Below are positions 5,989 to 7,365 of a DNA stretch of 7,365 bases, in pieces. The notes beneath the pieces are model-generated. The model saw only the letters and a program-made list of their open reading frames with translations. It did not search any database and was not told the DNA's origin. Position numbers and translations under genes: made by a program. Origin of the DNA: UBA8529 sp964390565 (GTDB lineage: Bacteria; Bacteroidota; Bacteroidia; Bacteroidales; Tenuifilaceae); NCBI GenBank assembly GCA_964390565.1, contig CAYMII010000064.1:1-7365 (forward strand), written 5' to 3'. Position 1 is the first letter of the stretch; every line of letters starts with the position of its first letter.

Positions 5989-6954
5989 ATGGCAGAAAAA
6001 CAATTTGATAAGAGCGATGAATTCTCTCGACACGAAGCTGTCAACCGTCAACTATTAACTATCAACTCCCTTGCCCTTCAAGTTGGATTTGATGATTGTG
6101 GCATAAGTAAAGCGGAACATCTACCTGAACAAGAAACGCATTTTAGGAGTTGGCTATCGGAAGGGTATAACGGTGAAATGTCTTTCCTCGAGCGCAATAT
6201 CGATAAGCGTTTCGACCCAAGGGAACTTGTTCCAAATGCAAAATCAGTAATTTCCGTTATTCTCAGCTATTATCCAGGAAATCCAGATATCACAGCAAAA
6301 CCACCAAGGATTTCTAGGTATGCTCTATGCCCTGATTACCATCAGGTTTTAAAGGATAAACTCCATCAACTACTTGAACTTATTCGTAATGAATATGGAA
6401 TGGTTGAGGGTAGAGCGTTTGTTGATTCGGCTCCAGTTCTTGAAAAAACATGGGCAGCGAGAGCCGGATTGGGATGGATTGGAAAGAATTCCCTATTAGT
6501 CAACCCTGAATTTGGAACATTTGTTTTCATTGGAGAGCTAATAATCGATCTTGAACTAAACCCAACAGTTGAAAAGATTGAGGATAGATGTGGTACCTGT
6601 ACTCGTTGTATTGATGCATGTCCAACTAAAGCCATTGTATCTCCAAGAGTGATTAACACAAATAAATGCATTGCATATTTGACAATCGAGAAAGAATCAC
6701 CTTTGTCGATTGAAGAAAAAAGTTCCTTGAACGGCTGGGCTTATGGTTGTGATATTTGCCAAGAGGCTTGTCCTTGGAATGGTAAAATTCCCCTTTCAAT
6801 CATTAAGGAACTCCAACCTGATCAGGAAATAATTAACTTAAGTGGTGCGAATCTATCGGAAATTTCCGAGGATGAGTTTAAACGAGTTTTTAATACGAGT
6901 CCAATTTTACGCGCTGGCTTTACAAAATTTAAGTCGAATATGGGTGGTTGTTGA
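5989..6954 (+). CDS. queG: QueG, epoxyqueuosine reductase (cobalamin and 2x[4Fe-4S])
   Basis: QueG performs the last step of queuosine synthesis, reducing epoxyqueuosine to queuosine at the wobble base of GUN-anticodon tRNAs, with cobalamin and two [4Fe-4S] clusters. The 321 residues contain FVDSAPVLEKTWAARAGLGWIGKNSLL at 144-170, with Asp146 matching the catalytic Asp134 of E. coli. Eight cluster cysteines are present: C201, C204, C207 and C211 (CGTCTRCIDACP), C227, and C254, C257 and C261 (CDICQEACPW). E. coli QueG (379 aa) continues into a C-terminal HEAT-like repeat domain that is absent here; short QueGs are a recognised form. The first ~22 residues look like an extension, since family similarity starts near LALQVGFDDCGIS, and part of it is encoded by a heptamer repeat tract. 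There is no downstream in-frame ATG before the conserved region, so 5989 is the best start. The 23-nt gap suggests cotranscription with suf. Confidence 0.95.
   Translation: MAEKQFDKSDEFSRHEAVNRQLLTINSLALQVGFDDCGISKAEHLPEQETHFRSWLSEGYNGEMSFLERNIDKRFDPRELVPNAKSVISVILSYYPGNPDITAKPPRISRYALCPDYHQVLKDKLHQLLELIRNEYGMVEGRAFVDSAPVLEKTWAARAGLGWIGKNSLLVNPEFGTFVFIGELIIDLELNPTVEKIEDRCGTCTRCIDACPTKAIVSPRVINTNKCIAYLTIEKESPLSIEEKSSLNGWAYGCDICQEACPWNGKIPLSIIKELQPDQEIINLSGANLSEISEDEFKRVFNTSPILRAGFTKFKSNMGGC
6038..6067 (-). repeat. 7-bp tandem repeat tract (AGTTGAC type) inside the 5' end of queG
   Basis: Read on the minus strand, 6067 down to 6038 is four consecutive heptamers plus AG: AGTTGAT (6061-6067), AGTTAAT (6054-6060), AGTTGAC (6047-6053) and GGTTGAC (6040-6046). 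This is the most regular of the three tracts in the window and lies opposite in orientation to the tract just before queG. In queG it encodes roughly residues 17-27 (AVNRQLLTINS), upstream of the conserved fold. Heptamers are not multiples of three, so gain or loss of one unit would shift the reading frame. Confidence 0.65.
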
Positions 6955-7067
6955 GCGATTTTCGATCAGAATCCAAAAATTCCATATAATCATCTAGCTA
7001 ATAATCTATTATTATTCAACCTTCAGTATTTCTTAATTTACTATATTGGCAGTAAATTTCGAATATT
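6955..7067 (+). other. Intergenic region between queG and the hydrolase gene
   Basis: This 113-nt AT-rich gap contains no gene and no convincing intrinsic terminator; the only symmetry seen is a short AT-only inverted repeat around 7000-7015. Two imperfect -7 elements are present, TATATTGG (7042-7049) and TAAATTTC (7053-7060), each one base from TAnnTTTG, and neither has a clear -33 partner. The hydrolase may have its own promoter here or be reached by read-through from queG; the sequence does not decide this. Confidence 0.4.
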
Positions 7068-7365
7068 ATGGCACCTGTTGAACGCCTTTGGGTAACTCCA
7101 CGTCACCATAAGCTGTTTGCTTGGTATTTATCACCCGAAACAACTCCAAAAGCCATTATAGTGCTGGTTCATGGGCATGGCGAACACTCTAAAAGATATC
7201 TCCCTTGGGCCGAAAAATTTGTTGATAAAGGATTTGGCTTTGTTACTTGGGATCATATTGGGCATGGGCATTCCGATGGGCAACGCGGGCACATTCATCA
7301 CTTTGAGCAGCTTTTGTTCGAAATAGACTTAGCTGTAAACAAAACCCAAGAGTATTTTCCAAATG
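7068..7365 (+). CDS. Alpha/beta hydrolase, monoacylglycerol lipase / lysophospholipase-like (partial, 5' end)
   Basis: An ATG at 7068 opens a frame that runs 99 codons and off the end of the window. The residues IVLVHGHGEHSKRY at about 31-44 match the oxyanion-hole strand and HGxxEHSxRY motif of the monoacylglycerol lipase / PldB-like serine hydrolases (Hydrolase_4). VTWDHIGHGHSDGQRGHI at about 59-76 matches the family's DxxGHGxSxGxRGH motif. No signal peptide is visible, so it is probably cytoplasmic. The nucleophile elbow (GxSxG), Asp and His of the triad would lie beyond the window, so catalytic competence cannot be judged. The substrate is probably a lipid ester such as a monoglyceride, by family only. 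I see no functional link to the SUF genes. Confidence 0.88.
   Translation, partial: MAPVERLWVTPRHHKLFAWYLSPETTPKAIIVLVHGHGEHSKRYLPWAEKFVDKGFGFVTWDHIGHGHSDGQRGHIHHFEQLLFEIDLAVNKTQEYFPN

Overview
This window carries a complete SUF iron-sulfur cluster biogenesis operon in the order sufB-sufC-sufD-sufS-sufE-sufT. An epoxyqueuosine reductase gene (queG) is attached to its 3' end. All complete genes lie on the + strand. The organism is most likely a member of the Bacteroidota. The reasons are the AT-rich sequence, the lack of convincing Shine-Dalgarno sites before the starts, two exact matches to the Bacteroidota -7 promoter element TAnnTTTG upstream of sufB, the sufBCDSE plus DUF59 gene order, and a QueG without the C-terminal repeat domain. 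No genus can be named from this sequence.

Layout. Positions 1-48 are the tail of an unidentified upstream gene, followed at once by a strong intrinsic terminator (63-93). Positions 94-264 are the SUF control region: two candidate promoters and a perfect 20-bp palindrome with a third matching half-site, ending 17 nt before the sufB start. The six suf genes fill 265-5965 with gaps of only 4 to 51 nt. queG (5989-6954) follows after 23 nt. A gap of 113 nt then leads to the first 99 codons of a monoacylglycerol-lipase-like alpha/beta hydrolase, which runs off the window.

How the genes work together. SufS takes sulfur from cysteine as a persulfide, and SufE carries it to SufB. The SufB-SufC-SufD scaffold, driven by the SufC ATPase, builds the cluster. 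SufT (MIP18/DUF59 family) probably helps mature or maintain client proteins. QueG is a likely client, since it needs two [4Fe-4S] clusters to make queuosine in tRNA. The catalytic and cluster-ligand residues I could place in SufB, SufC, SufD, SufS and SufE are intact.

The proteins are standard housekeeping machinery and I see no evidence of a wholly new system. The less ordinary signals are the three-half-site inverted repeat before sufB, a Cys/His-rich C-terminal tail on SufD, and a family of degenerate 7-bp tandem repeats (consensus AGTTGAC). These repeats occupy the sufD-sufS gap, the whole sufT-queG gap, and, on the opposite strand, the first codons of queG.
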